Shown piece by piece: positions 11,771 to 21,639 of a stretch of DNA of 64,000 nucleotides. A program made the translations under genes and the position numbers. The stretch spans positions 2,004,622-2,068,621 of the forward strand of contig OY482860.1 in assembly GCA_960531495.1 (NCBI GenBank), written 5' to 3'. Position 1 is the stretch's first letter, and the number at the start of each line of letters is the position of its first letter. The notes under the pieces are model-generated. The model saw only the letters and a list, made by a program, of their open reading frames with translations. It was not told the origin of the DNA and ran no database searches. The DNA is from Zeus faber (lineage: Eukaryota > Chordata > Actinopteri > Zeiformes > Zeidae).

Positions 11771-12080
11771 GCGACTCGCGAGCTGCAGGAGGAGGACCGA
11801 CTGAAAGCTGCTTTAAGGGAAGGGACCATTGAGTTCTGGAAAAGTGTGCCAATGGAAAAATGCCCCAATGTCAAACGGGCTGCGCTTAAGATACTGTCAA
11901 TGTTTGGGTCAACATACGTCTGCGAGTCTGTGTTTTCTACCCAAAAACATGTGGAAACCAAAGCATCGATCTGTTCTGACTGACACCCATGTGAAAGAAT
12001 TGCTTCGAGTGGCAACAACGGAATACAAGCCAGATTTGAAGAGGATTGTTCAAGACAAGGAATGCCAGAAGTCCCACTAA
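11770..12080 (+). pseudogene. hAT transposase C-terminal (dimerisation) remnant
   Basis: Two overlapping frames (11645-11983 and 11829-12080) carry the C-terminal hAT dimerisation region. ALKILSMFGSTYVCESVFST is the conserved block with the aromatic/Cys-Glu-x-x-Phe-Ser motif, followed by HVKELLRVATTEYKPDLKRI to a stop at 12080. A one-base shift near 11960 separates the frames. The catalytic Asp/Glu region upstream is absent. Confidence 0.85.
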
Positions 12081-12186
12081 GCAACATGCATAGTAAGAGA
12101 AAAACGCTATTGTTAATTATTATATTTTTGTTTGTGGACTTTGTTGAACTGAGAGGTATACCGCGGAAACGCAGTACTTTCATTTA

Positions 12187-12260
12187 GGAGTCCTGGCTCA
12201 ATGGTAGCGGCTTTGAACTCGAGCTCCGATAGCGGGTTCGATCCTCGTAACCAGGGCTCC
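12187..12260 (+). other. tRNA-like segment (74 nt) within the hAT
   Basis: It is bounded by a 10-bp stem, GGAGTCCTGG at the 5' end and CCAGGGCTCC at the 3' end, with one G-T pair. It contains box-A-like TGGCTCAATGG and box-B-like GGTTCGATCC, and its total length equals a tRNA. The arms do not fold into a regular cloverleaf with correct spacing, so I do not call a functional tRNA. A SINE head or decayed tRNA gene is more likely. Confidence 0.35.
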
Positions 12261-12721
12261 GGAACACCTAGTCCCAGGTATATGTGGATGGCCAAAGCAT
12301 CGGATCGTGTATGGTAGGCAAGAGCCAAAACTGATTCTTAAAGGTTAGGGTTTAAGGGACACTATTGAATAAATTGACCCAACATGAAAAAAATACATCC
12401 TTATCATTAAACTCGAAGTCCAATTCCCCCCTCTATGAATAAATAAACAACAGTACTTTTTGAACTGAGAGTTTGTGTGTGTGAGACAGTGCACACAATG
12501 TTATATTTTTGTTTGTGGACTTGGTTGAACTGAGAGTTTGTGTGTGTGAGACAGTGCACACAATGTTAATTGTTGAAAATAACTGGCCTGTGGTCTTAGT
12601 ACTCCATCCATCCATCCATCTTCAACCGATTATCCTTAGTCGGGTCGCGGGGGCTAGAAGTCAATTTCTGTCATTATCATGTTGGTGTGTGACATTTACA
12701 ATAAATCTGGCTGAGCAGAGG

Positions 12722-12744
12722 TCTGTGTGTGTGTGTGTGTGTGT
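12722..12744. repeat. (TG)n microsatellite
   Basis: A short GT dinucleotide run inside the hAT element near its right end. Confidence 0.9.
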
Positions 12745-12824
12745 GAGGAAGGGATGGGGTGATGTTCATGTGTGGCCATGTGTATGATGTGGCTCTTTGC
12801 AGTAACACAGTAAAAAAGTGGCTC

Positions 12825-13175
12825 TTAGTTTCTGACTGGTTGGCCACCCCTGCTGTAGGTGTTTCGGAGATGGTGGTCGATCTCCTCTTTGGGACAGACA
12901 AGGTGGCCCCTTCGTTTCTGCCCAAGCAACTGCTTTGTGACTCCAAATGGGTTTGCGATGAAGGCAGACCGTCTCTTGGCCCTGTCTTTCCCCCGCCGTC
13001 TGTGCCATTCTGCCCTTCGAAGAGTGGTGAGCTTCTTCCTGAGGATGCAGCAAAATTTTGATAGTGCATCCCTTTCCTCTTCTCGCGCTTCCTTGTAATG
13101 CTGCATCCAGACCTGCAGTTCCTGCCTTATCTGGCTGATCTTCTCTGCCCTACGGTTGTTCATATAGGCTGTCAT
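12825..13175 (-). pseudogene. RLE-LINE segment upstream of RT
   Basis: This basic, helical segment (QIRQELQVWMQHYKEAREEE, RRAEWHRRRGKDRAKRRS, FIANPFGVTKQLLG) matches the region just before RT in RLE-type LINEs. The frame continues across the hAT insertion into 11198 and below, where DAAWEGDLGPYRPLIDPPG joins the RT part. No upstream zinc-finger domain was recognised, so the 5' end is truncated. Confidence 0.7.
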
Positions 13176-13179
13176 AGAC

Positions 13180-13680
13180 TGTAGTGAACAGCAAGGTTTT
13201 TAACCTGCTTTTAATGGTTTTGAATGTGGGGGCCTCTCTCAGGTCCTCCGGCAGGGTGTTCCATTTACTTTGAGCATAGATAAGGCAGCCTCCCCTGCTT
13301 TAGAGTTGGTACAAGGGATAGTTAAAAGACTGTGGACTGTGGAGCTGAGAGTTCTTGCTGTTTCATGTATAATTAGCATTTATTTTATTTACTAAGATGC
13401 AAGGCCATTTATAGCTTTATATACAAGCAGAATCTTAAAATAAATCCTAGTTTTAACATGGAGCCAATGTAGAGATCTAAGAACAGGTGTGATGTGTTCA
13501 CACATTTTTTATTTTATTTTTTTTGTCCCAGTAAGAACGTGTGCAGCCGCATTTTGGATTAACTGTAGCTTCTGCACAGCTGATTTCGGGAGGGTGTTGA
13601 ATAGACCATTACAGTAGCCCAATCTAATCATTATGAATGCATGGATACATTTTTCAGAGTTTGCTTTTGACAGGAAGCCT
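13180..13680. repeat. Dispersed repeat, LINE 3' region-like
   Basis: The sequence includes GGTTTTTAACCTGC, TCCGGCAGGGTGTTCCA, TAACATGGAGCCAATGTAGA and GCCGCATTTTGGATTAAC, wording familiar from dispersed 3' regions of teleost LINEs. No ORF is present. It may be continuous with 9232-9310 and have been interrupted by the RLE-LINE. Confidence 0.45.
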
Positions 13681-13683
13681 CTT

Positions 13684-13920
13684 AATACACTTTCAAGATA
13701 AAAAACACCAACGACAGTGAGGTATGTTTTTGCTTTTGCAGCTGAATCGGCAGGGGGAGGCCGAAAGACGATAGCATACAGACTATACTCCCATTTGTAA
13801 AATATGGGAGTATGGGAAAATAAAGATATGACTGAGGATATATGAGGTTGTGTTCTTCTTTATGTGTGTGCATATATGTTTATATGATTACATAGATTAA
13901 GATACGTATATTGTTACAAT
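13684..13920 (-). repeat. ERV LTR fragment related to the one at 6449-6857
   Basis: It aligns along its length with 6565-6795 (shared GGGGGAGGCCGAAA, GACGATAGCATACAGACTAT, GGATATATGAGGTTGTGTTC). It is a partial LTR with no attached coding region, truncated at 13684 where it meets the upstream repeat. Confidence 0.75.
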
Positions 13921-14254
13921 ACCACTCAAACACACAAAATTGGTAATTGTGTCCTTTCTCCTCAAAATTCAGACATTGCATGTGTGCCTGTGAATGTCAG
14001 GGTAATCGGCGATCACGCTAACGGACAACTGCACATAAGGTCCCTCCGCTAAGCTTTGTCATTAATCAGCGGTGTCATAGTGCATTATGTTATCTGCATG
14101 TGGAAGCGAGTGTAAACAAACATGGATGGCGGAATGCTTCTGCAAATGATTCATTGGATGGATCATGGATTATTACAACATTTGCCCGTCTGCTACCGCG
14201 CTGCAGCAACATAATCTGAGGGTTGACGACCAAGCCGAAACATAGCAGCTTTTT
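13921..14254. other. Anonymous DNA left of ERV-A
   Basis: No coding frame or recognised repeat was found in this stretch, which ends at the ERV-A 5' LTR. Confidence 0.5.
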
Positions 14255-14792
14255 TGTCACAATTTAGTACATTTACTATAACATTCAACGATAATATATT
14301 AGTACGCTATATGAATCAAATAAGTGTGGGGAAATATTGAGTAAAGAAGATACCAATCTCCCCCAGTGCTGTTACAGTATGCTACCATTATAGATGATAA
14401 GGGGTGAATGAGTACAGTGGCTTTGTGTAATGTGTAGAGTTAACATGTTCCATATGTGGAGACACAAGCTCAGGTCCGGGAGGAGAACAGGGATCCAGTG
14501 GACAGATTTTCATATGTGGTAACACAAGCTCAAGACCAGGAGGAGTACAGGGCTACAGTGGACAGATTTCCATATAAGGAGTGAAAGTATGTTATGCTAT
14601 GGTGACGTATGGATGATAGAATGGAGCATATAAGCCAGCCTGGGGAGGGGCTCTGGAGTTCTTTGCAAACCAACTCAGGCTTTAATGTTACTGTTTTACA
14701 AGTGATAATAAAAGTCTTTATCTTTCAAACTTCGGCTTCCTCGATCTCTCTCTTATTTTGTCAATGTGTTAGAGTAGAGTTTATCTACCACA
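14255..14792 (+). repeat. ERV-A 5' LTR
   Basis: It aligns with the 3' LTR at 24489-24977 over nearly its whole length (shared AATCAAATAAGTGTGGGGA, GATACCAATCTCCC, CAGTGCTGTTACAGTATGC). It contains a TATA-like TATAA at 14629-14633 and a poly(A) signal AATAAA at 14707-14712, and it ends CTACCACA. It is longer than the 3' LTR because a block of about 60 bases (14451-14510) is repeated at 14511-14570, and a few bases near the start are also extra. Confidence 0.9.
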
Positions 14793-14796
14793 TATT

Positions 14797-14814
14797 TGGC
14801 GTTGTCGCCAGGAT
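14797..14814 (+). promoter_or_regulatory. ERV-A primer-binding site
   Basis: TGGCGTTGTCGCCAGGAT begins four bases after the LTR end, the position at which a tRNA primes minus-strand DNA synthesis. The cognate tRNA was not determined. Confidence 0.65.
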
Positions 14815-15218
14815 TGGAAGAAAAGGGACCACCACCAGCTGCTGTGCTGCGGGACGGGGCCCGGCACGGGTCACACAAAACTGAGTGGCCACTAATTTGT
14901 AAAAGAGGTAAGCAAAATTCTTACTTATTAGTTAGGAAAATTGTGTCATCACCCGGTCCTTACGCTAAGCAGTAAGTAAAGTGTCTCTCCAAATTAATGA
15001 ACCATAGTATAGCCTACATCTGAGAAAAAAGAGAGAGGGAAGCCTGGGATGAATGAATGTGCATGCACTAACCCTAACTGCTCTGTGGTTATATTAAATT
15101 GCTGTTTTTAAAATTCTGTATTCACCGATGTGACAATACAATTAGAGACATACAAAACAGGATTTGAATGAACTATTTGCTTAGATAACGCCTTGCAGAA
15201 GGGTTAGGGTGATTAGTT

Positions 15219-15520
15219 ATCCATTTTTATTTAATTGTTGTTTGCCTTTGGTTCACGAGTATGTGTAAGTCATGTAAAGGTGTAGGGCAGCATTCTGTGT
15301 CTTAAATACATATGGTTAAGTATTTTTATTTTGATTGTTGTTCGCCTATGGTTCACCAGTATTTGTAGGTCCTGTAAAGGTGTAGGGCAGCATTCTGTGG
15401 TTTAAAATACATATGGTTACCTATTTTTATTTTGAATTTTGTTCGCCTATGGTTCACCAGTATTTGTAAGTCAAAGGTGTAGGGCAGCATTTTGTGGCTT
15501 AACATACTGTACATATGGTA
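15219..15520 (+). repeat. Tandem repeat in the ERV-A leader (~100 bp x 3)
   Basis: Three copies of a block of about 100 bases. Each contains TTTTATTT, a GGTTCAC-AGTAT core, AAAGGTGTAGGGCAGCATT and a downstream CATATGG. The copies differ by scattered substitutions and small deletions. It lies in the untranslated leader between the primer-binding site and gag. Confidence 0.9.
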
Positions 15521-15981
15521 ATCCATCTATGTTTAAAATAAATTAATCAAATTGATAAGAGTAGAAGCTTAGGGCAAAGTACCAGAAGCAACAGGTAGAA
15601 GAATACAAGTATAGGTAGACATTCAATAGAGAAGCAAGACACATAGATAACCCAATAAATAAAATAAAATAAAATAAAAAATACGTGGTAAAAAAGTATT
15701 CTGGGAAGAATTAAATAATTAATTGAAGATTATATCATTATAATAAAGTTAGAAAAAAATCATAAAAAATAGTTCAGCAATAGTTTATTCCAAAGTCTAA
15801 GTAGAGCCGCGGCTAGACAGAGAGGAGTTACAAATTGAAAAAATAAAAAACGCGGTCAGAGGAGAAGAGAGGAATCGGATAAGGTGGGAGGGGAGCAGCG
15901 CAGCAGTACATTAAACATAAACTGCAGACACATAACGGAAGGATTTAAAGTAGGAACAACTGCATACACATAAAAACAACC

Positions 15982-17638
15982 ATGTCACCAACAGAGGTAG
16001 AAATTCTGGGTAAAAAGAGTCTGTTAAATAAAGATGAGAAAGGAAAAAGGACAGCTAAGACAGCTACAAAATGGCCAAAAGAGGGAACATTGGATGCGGC
16101 AGTGTGTGAGGAGATGGGGAGGAGACATTAAAGGAGAGGTAGAATTGGACAAAGGGAGAGACAAGGATTGTGCAACACAGAGAGGGAGAGACACACCCGA
16201 GGCACATGGATTGTTACGAAGGGATTAATAAAACAATGAACGAGTGGGATAAAAATAGTGACAGTGAGGAGGGGGATGGTGATCCTTCAAGCAGAAGGAT
16301 TTTATCAGAAAGGAGATCATTTATCATTAGAAGGAGTGAAGGGAAGGAAAGGAAAATGTTTAGAAAAAAGAGGCAGGAGTGAGGGAGAGGAATGCTGCCA
16401 GGAGAGAGAGAGAGACAGGAAGAGAGCGCAGAGAGAAGAGGAGGGGGACCAGCCTGGAGGCAGTAAATCAGGACTAAGCCCCCTAGTACTAGAGCTGCAA
16501 GAAAAACTTAGGAGATATCAGAGGGAGAGAAGAGCGCCAAACAGTTATCCAGGAATTTATCCTATCCTGGTAAAAGGACAACAAGCTCAGTATGTCCCAT
16601 GGGGATCCCAGGATTTGGAGGGATTAGTATGTAAACTACCCAATATAAATGATGGGGCTTCAAAGTGCATTAAGATATTTGAGGAACATACAGTGGGAAA
16701 ATGAATGGCAGTGGGTGACCTGAAAGCTTTGTTGGCCAGAGTGCTAGGGATATCCAAGATGGAGAGCATACTGGAGAACGGGGGTTTGGGCCTGCTGCTG
16801 GATGAGGCTTTGATGGGACTATGTTTGACACATACAGACAAATAACCTGGGGTGTACTCAGAGGCGAGTACCCAACCCATGTGGATCACAAGAGCCTGAG
16901 GGGCCATACAATCGGCGACACAGAGAATCCTGCATCATTCCTGCAGAAACAAGTCATGAGATGGCGCATGGAAACAGAGAAAGATCCGGAGGAGGATCCA
17001 TTGGTCTCTATCTTGTTCAGAACCTCCATAATAGAGACAATGCCTAGCTCAATCAAAAACAAGCTAGAAGATGTGGTGGGACTGATCTCATCAAAATCCC
17101 ATAAAGAGTTCAGTGATCATCTGGTTCACGCAGTGGACAGACATCGTCAAAACGAACAAAGAATCCAAGAACAAAAGTTGTCTCAGCTCCAGTTGGAGGA
17201 GATGACAAAGAAAGATAAGAAAAAACAGGCAGTTGTTGCAGCACCTGCCACAACCACACCTGTTGTCCAACAGGCCCCGCCTCAAGCGTTCCTTCCTCAG
17301 GTTCCACCCCAGGCGTTCTCTCCCCTGGCACAACAGCCTCAGAGCCAAGGGGCACCCACCCCATCTGTTGTTAATGTATACACACATATTAGTGGGAATC
17401 CAAAATTTGGGAACAAACAGAACCAATATAGGGGACCACATGGACAGCCCAAGTATGCTCAGCAGCAGGAATAGCCTAACTATGCTGAGCAGCAAGGACA
17501 GTCTAGATATGCTCAAAAGCAGGGACCCCCTGGACAGCGCAGAGGGCCTATAGTATGTTGGGAATGTAACCAGCAAGGACACTTTAGCAGGAATTGTTTA
17601 ACTAACCCCTACCCACCAAAGCAGCAGGGACAGCAGTG
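15982..17638 (+). pseudogene. gag: ERV-A gag
   Basis: Gag forms the virion core. The likely start is the ATG at 15982, giving MSPTEVEILGKKSLLNKDEK, but a stop at about 16129 ends that frame. Gag sense continues in other frames: 16258-16704 (ending in LPNINDGASKCIKIFEEH) and 16821-17474, capsid-like and followed by a Gln/Pro-rich tail. The nucleocapsid zinc knuckle CWECNQQGHFSRNC (CX2CX4HX4C, about 17556-17597) follows a stop. No PPPY or PTAP motif was noticed. ERV-B gag has the same order. The repeated frame changes mean no full Gag is made. Confidence 0.85.
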
Positions 17639-17764
17639 ACAGGGACAGCAAGGACAGGGAAACGGCCAACAGAGACAGGTAGGAACCTGGATGGGTCAAG
17701 GGTACTAGGGGTGCCCAGAGAATCCACAGGGGGAGGGTCAGCATGTAGCAATTATGAAACAGTA

Positions 17765-18090
17765 TAATAAATGATCGAAGCACACCAATTATGGCTGATA
17801 CTGGAGCAACTTACACATGTGTAGGTTCAAATATGCCTCTCACCTCCCCATGGCAGGAAAATTTGCCAAAACTGTAGGATTCCTCGGGACAAACGCAGTT
17901 AACACCTATGACAGCTCCAGTGACAGTAAAGCTGCATGGACGTGCAGCTACGCTACCCATCTTGGTTTTAGATAACACACCGGTCAATTTAATAGGAAGA
18001 GATGCATTATGTAAATAAGAAACACAAATATTATGCACACCACAAGGCATATTGGCTGAACTTACAGGGATAGTACCTCAAATGGTAATA
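17765..18090 (+). pseudogene. pro: ERV-A aspartic protease
   Basis: The active-site motif MADTGATYTCV has DTGA at 17797-17808. The second conserved block LIGRDALC is near 17995-18012, a normal distance for a retroviral protease that acts as a dimer. A stop lies between them (about 17875) and another just after LIGRDALC. The next domain is in a different frame, so at least one frameshift separates protease from the rest of pol. The ERV-B counterpart is in one open frame with RT. Confidence 0.85.
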
Positions 18091-18113
18091 TCAAACCAGA
18101 CACAGCAAACATT

Positions 18114-18560
18114 TATTGGATAGGTGACATTCAAGAGCAAGTCAATGTAACAATGTGTAAGTGGGGAAGCTACATTAGAGCTCAAATCCCCCAGGCAAGA
18201 GAGTCAAGGACAGGATATCATTGCACCCTAATGTATGATCCACAACAGGACCCACAATTAGAAAAGGAATGGCAAAAGAAAGCTGCAGGGAAAAAAGTAA
18301 TGATAGAATCACAACACATAGTAATTGGACCACAAGGAGCAGCTATGAGAACACAGGATGCAGATCAATCATTAGCAATAAAAAATTGGTTTAGAGACAC
18401 TGACAAAGCACCTCACATTACTCTGCTGATAAACAAGGGTTTTGAAGCTAAACACTTGGGGGCAATGATGTTCTATCAAAAACAACTAAAATGGGAGGGA
18501 ACAGATAACCCATTAATTCTCCAGTCATGTTGTGGAAAGTATTTAAAAAAATTGTGTTAT
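18114..18560 (+). pseudogene. ERV-A extra Pol domain between protease and RT (2H phosphoesterase-like)
   Basis: After the protease the frame reads YWIGDI and then an ORF from 18153. It contains YHCTLMYDP (His-Cys-Thr-Leu at 18219-18230), a helix-like stretch, IVIGPQGAAM, and KAPHITLLINKGFE (His-Ile-Thr-Leu at 18414-18425). Two HxTL motifs 65 residues apart, each in a predicted beta strand, resemble the catalytic signature of 2H phosphoesterases, which cleave cyclic phosphates or 2'-5' linkages. Retroviruses normally have nothing here, or a dUTPase; this lacks dUTPase motifs. The same domain is in ERV-B. A single stop (18690-18692) separates it from RT in the same frame. The existence of a shared domain is clear; the 2H assignment is a hypothesis. 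Confidence 0.6.
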
Positions 18561-18692
18561 ACACACATGACAGGGGTTTTACAAGAAGTGGAAGTGGTCC
18601 AGAAACAACAGGAACCAATGGCAACAGGAAAGCCACACAATGATAGGCAGATGAAGATAGAGACAGAGATGGCAGCCAGAGTACCTGAATAG

Positions 18693-19440
18693 TTATGGTC
18701 AAAGTTTGACACCGATTTAGGATTGGTGCATTCGGCTAACCCAGTTAGAATCCAAACTAGACCAAATGCTAAACTACCATGGCGAAAACAGTACTACATG
18801 AAACCGGAGGCTGAGATAGGAATAGCTCCTACTATAGAAGGTCTAATAGCTGCGGGTGTATTGATAGAAACAAAAAGCGACTGTAACACTCCTTTGCTTC
18901 CAGTACTAAAACCAGACAAGCAAAAATGGCATTTAGTAAATGATCTAAGAGCCGTAATTGACGTTGTAGAAGACATGCAGGCAGATGTTTCGAATCCACA
19001 CACACTGCTGACCAATATTCCTCCTGATGCTAAATATTTCACAGTGATTGACTTATGTGGGGCATTTTTCAGTGTGCCTCTTGCAGAAGAAAGCAGACAT
19101 CTGTTTGCATTTATGTATAAAGGTAAACAACACACATATACAAGAATGCCACAGGGATTTAAACATTCTCCACGTGTTTAACCAGGTACTGAAAAATGAT
19201 TTGGAAGAGCTGGTGTTACACGGGACACTGATACAGTACGTGGATGATCTTCTGATATGCTCTCCCACATTGGAGCAATGTCATGAGGATTCCATGGCTG
19301 TATTAAGCAAATTGGCAATGGGGGGACACAAGGTATCACAGAAAGAATTGCTGTACTGCCAGACAGAAGTAGAATATTTAGGGAGGCTGGTAGCACATCA
19401 AACAAAAACAATAGCACCCAGCCAGTTCGAAGGGATTAGT
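18693..19440 (+). pseudogene. pol: ERV-A reverse transcriptase
   Basis: RT copies genomic RNA into DNA. 18723-19181 shows LPWRKQYYMKPEAE, HLVNDLRAVIDVVEDM, FTVIDLCGAFFSVPL (first catalytic Asp) and RMPQGFKHSP. A frameshift near 19175 moves the sense to the next frame, where QYVDDLLICSP holds the YVDD box (19237-19248), then SQKELLYCQTEVEYLG. Apart from the shift and the stop at 18690 the motifs are intact. Style and order match class-I (gamma/epsilon-like) retroviruses. Confidence 0.9.
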
Positions 19441-20460
19441 AAAGCACCTAAATCAGGGACAGTACGACAAATGATGAGATTCCTGGGGATGACAGGGTTC
19501 AGTTCAGATTGGATAGAGGACTATGCCCTTAAAACCGTGTCGCTAAGAGAGATTATGAAGGCTGCAGGAACAACTAACCTGCAAGCCCAGCTAAGGTGGA
19601 ATGCAGATGCATTGGCAGCATTCGAAGGCATTAACCAAGAGATGCAGGGAGCAAGTGCGTTAGCAATTCCAGACTACACAAAACCATTCCTATTCTATGT
19701 AGCAAATAGGAGTCAGGGGTACACATCAGCGGTGTTAATGCAAGAATCATGTAGTGGGAGGCGAAAACAACCTATAGCATACTACAGCTCCAAGTTAGAT
19801 GCAGTAGCACAAGGCTATCCGCCCTGTTACCAGGGATTAGCTGCGGTACATTATGCTTATGACAAGGCCTCGACCATTACGATGGGATACTCGGTAACTA
19901 TTTTGACGCATCACAAAGTCACTGAATTAATTGAACAAGGGAAATTTGTATTGATTTGTATTGACAACAACTCAAGGTTGTTGGAATATTTGACTTTACT
20001 TACATTTCCAGATGTTACCACAGAGGGTGTTCCACAGCAAATCCAGCAGAAGGAATTCTGCATGATTTTGAAGCAGCACCACATGATTGTGTAGCTGACT
20101 CTCTGACATATACCAAACTGAGGCCAGATCTATTGTCAACACCAATAATTGGGGCAGAGGAAAAGCTGTTTGTGGACGGATCTCGCTACAAAGATAATTT
20201 GGGTAACCATGCAGGGTTTGCAGTGGTAAGACAGAACCCAGACAAAACTTTTGCTGTTATTCAAAGTTCTCATTGTAAACAGCCATGTTCAGCACAGGTA
20301 GCCGAGTTGAGAGCTATTACAGCTGCCTGTCAAGAACGAACAGGTACAACAGCGAATATATACACAGATTCTGCGTATGCACATGATGTATGTCATTTGC
20401 TCGGAGCGGTATGGAAAATTAGGGGATTTAAGAAAACAGGGTTTGCTTATCACTAAAGTG
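19440..20460 (+). pseudogene. pol: ERV-A RT connection and RNase H
   Basis: The connection domain runs to about 20090 in the same frame as the YVDD half of RT (QPIAYYSSKLDAVAQGYPPC, then a TILTHHKVTEL-like strand). After a frameshift, RNase H (20133-20456) shows FVDGSRYKDN, AELRAITAACQ and YTDSAYAHDVCHL, supplying three of the DEDD metal ligands. The frame ends at a stop at 20454-20456 before the C-terminal His/Asp region, which is only weakly visible. RNase H would remove the RNA strand during reverse transcription. Confidence 0.85.
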
Positions 20461-21639
20461 CATGGTTTTGACCATTGCGCAAGGGGCTAAGTAGTGAGAA
20501 GAATCAGAAAACAAGGTTTTTGGTCACCATACCTGCAAACAATGGTTGATAATCAACTTAATGAATGTGAGGTATTTGCAAAAAATAATGTAAGAAAAAC
20601 AATTACTACTTCACTGGGACACATTCCTACAACCTACGGGACCATTTAGACATCTGGTCTTAGACTATGTGGACATGATTAAGAAGGAAGGATGGAAAGA
20701 TGGAAAAACATATATGTTAGTAGTCTTAGACAGATTTAGCAGATGGGTAGAGGCAGTCCCATCAAAATATCAAAGTGCGGCCACTGTAATCAAATTTCTG
20801 ACTAGAGAAGTCATGCCAAGGTTTGGAATTCCGACAGAAATAAGCTCAGACAATGGCTCAGCGTTTATTCAAAAAATAGTAAAACAAGTCATACAGCAGC
20901 TGCATGTCAAACAAAGGTTGGGTTGTGTGTACCATCCTCAGTCACAGGGGATGGTCGAAAGAGTATATGGGACCCTTAAGACAAAAATAAACAAAATTTG
21001 TGCAAGTGCTAAATTGAATTGGTAGATGCACTCCCACTAGCACTAATGAGTTATCGCATGCAAGCTAACAGAATGACACATTTAACTCCGCATGAAATTC
21101 TCATGGGTCGACCCATACCTGCACCTAACATTAGAGGACCCCATAAGGGACCTCCGTTGGAACAATTGCAATTGGAAATAAGGGAATATATTAAACAACT
21201 AACTGCCATACACAAGCGTATATTCCAACAGGAGAAAGACAGAGTTCCAGAGCCAGAAGATGACCCACCAAGGGGGGTGGAGCCCGGTGACCACGTGTAC
21301 CTTAGGGTCTTCAGGAGACGGTGGAACGAGCCCAGGAGAGAGGGACCATACAAATTGACCAGTGCAACACCAACAGCCATCCAGGTGGAAGGGAGCGCCA
21401 CCTGGTACCACCTCAACCACTGCACCAAAGCCGCCCAGCCAAGGATGAGTGAAGAGCGTGAGGAGAACCAGGATGCAGACGTACCCAGCACTGACCAACT
21501 GCCTCAGGACCAGACCCAGCCCAGCCAGGAGCCCCAGCCACAAGGAGAGGCCGAGGATGGTGCTGAAACTGGCGAGCCTGTTCCTGATACTCTACAGACT
21601 GGGGCAGATCCCATGGGCCCAAGGACGGATCCAGAGTAA
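20460..21639 (+). pseudogene. pol: ERV-A integrase
   Basis: Integrase inserts the DNA copy into the genome. The N-terminal zinc domain (20460-20660) is badly decayed. The catalytic core (20669-21025) has YMLVVLDRFSRWVEA (first Asp), SSDNGSAF (second Asp) and HPQSQGMVERVYGTLK (Glu), a complete DDE set, then a stop. The C-terminal part is open from 21019 to 21639 and includes GDHVYLRVFRRRW and REGPYKLTSATPTAIQVEG, a GPY/F-type module, ending in an acidic Gln/Pro-rich tail. Env starts inside this tail in another frame. Confidence 0.9.

Larger units (their letters stand above)
11207..12852 (+). mobile_element. hAT DNA transposon with target-site duplication
   Basis: The element starts CAGGCCTGGCCAACC and ends GGTTGGCCACCCCTG, forming imperfect terminal inverted repeats of the hAT type. 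It is flanked by identical 8-bp direct repeats CTGTAGGT (11199-11206 and 12853-12860), the length hAT transposases generate. Inside are a (TG)n tract (11711-11769), a transposase C-terminal remnant (about 11770-12080), a tRNA-like segment (12187-12260), a short duplicated block (12454-12568) and a CCATCCATCCATC plus GGGTCGCGGGGG motif. It is inserted in the RLE-LINE. Most of the transposase is missing, so it is non-autonomous. Confidence 0.9.
9520..13180 (-). mobile_element. RLE-type LINE (R2/HERO/Dong-like), split by a hAT element
   Basis: This minus-strand non-LTR element has a restriction-enzyme-like endonuclease at its C-terminus in place of an N-terminal APE domain. Parts in order are an N-terminal segment (13175-12861), the hAT insertion (11207-12852), the early RT motifs (11158-10748), a large deletion of the RT core, a zinc motif and endonuclease (10359-9709), and a tail to about 9520. 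Removing the hAT with one copy of its 8-bp target duplication rejoins the LINE sequence. The subfamily is inferred from domain order and is not certain. Confidence 0.8.

Noticed and set aside
18114..18560. Reading the extra Pol domain as a dUTPase
   Set aside because: dUTPases also occur in retroviral Pol, but the dUTPase motifs are absent while two HxTL motifs are present.
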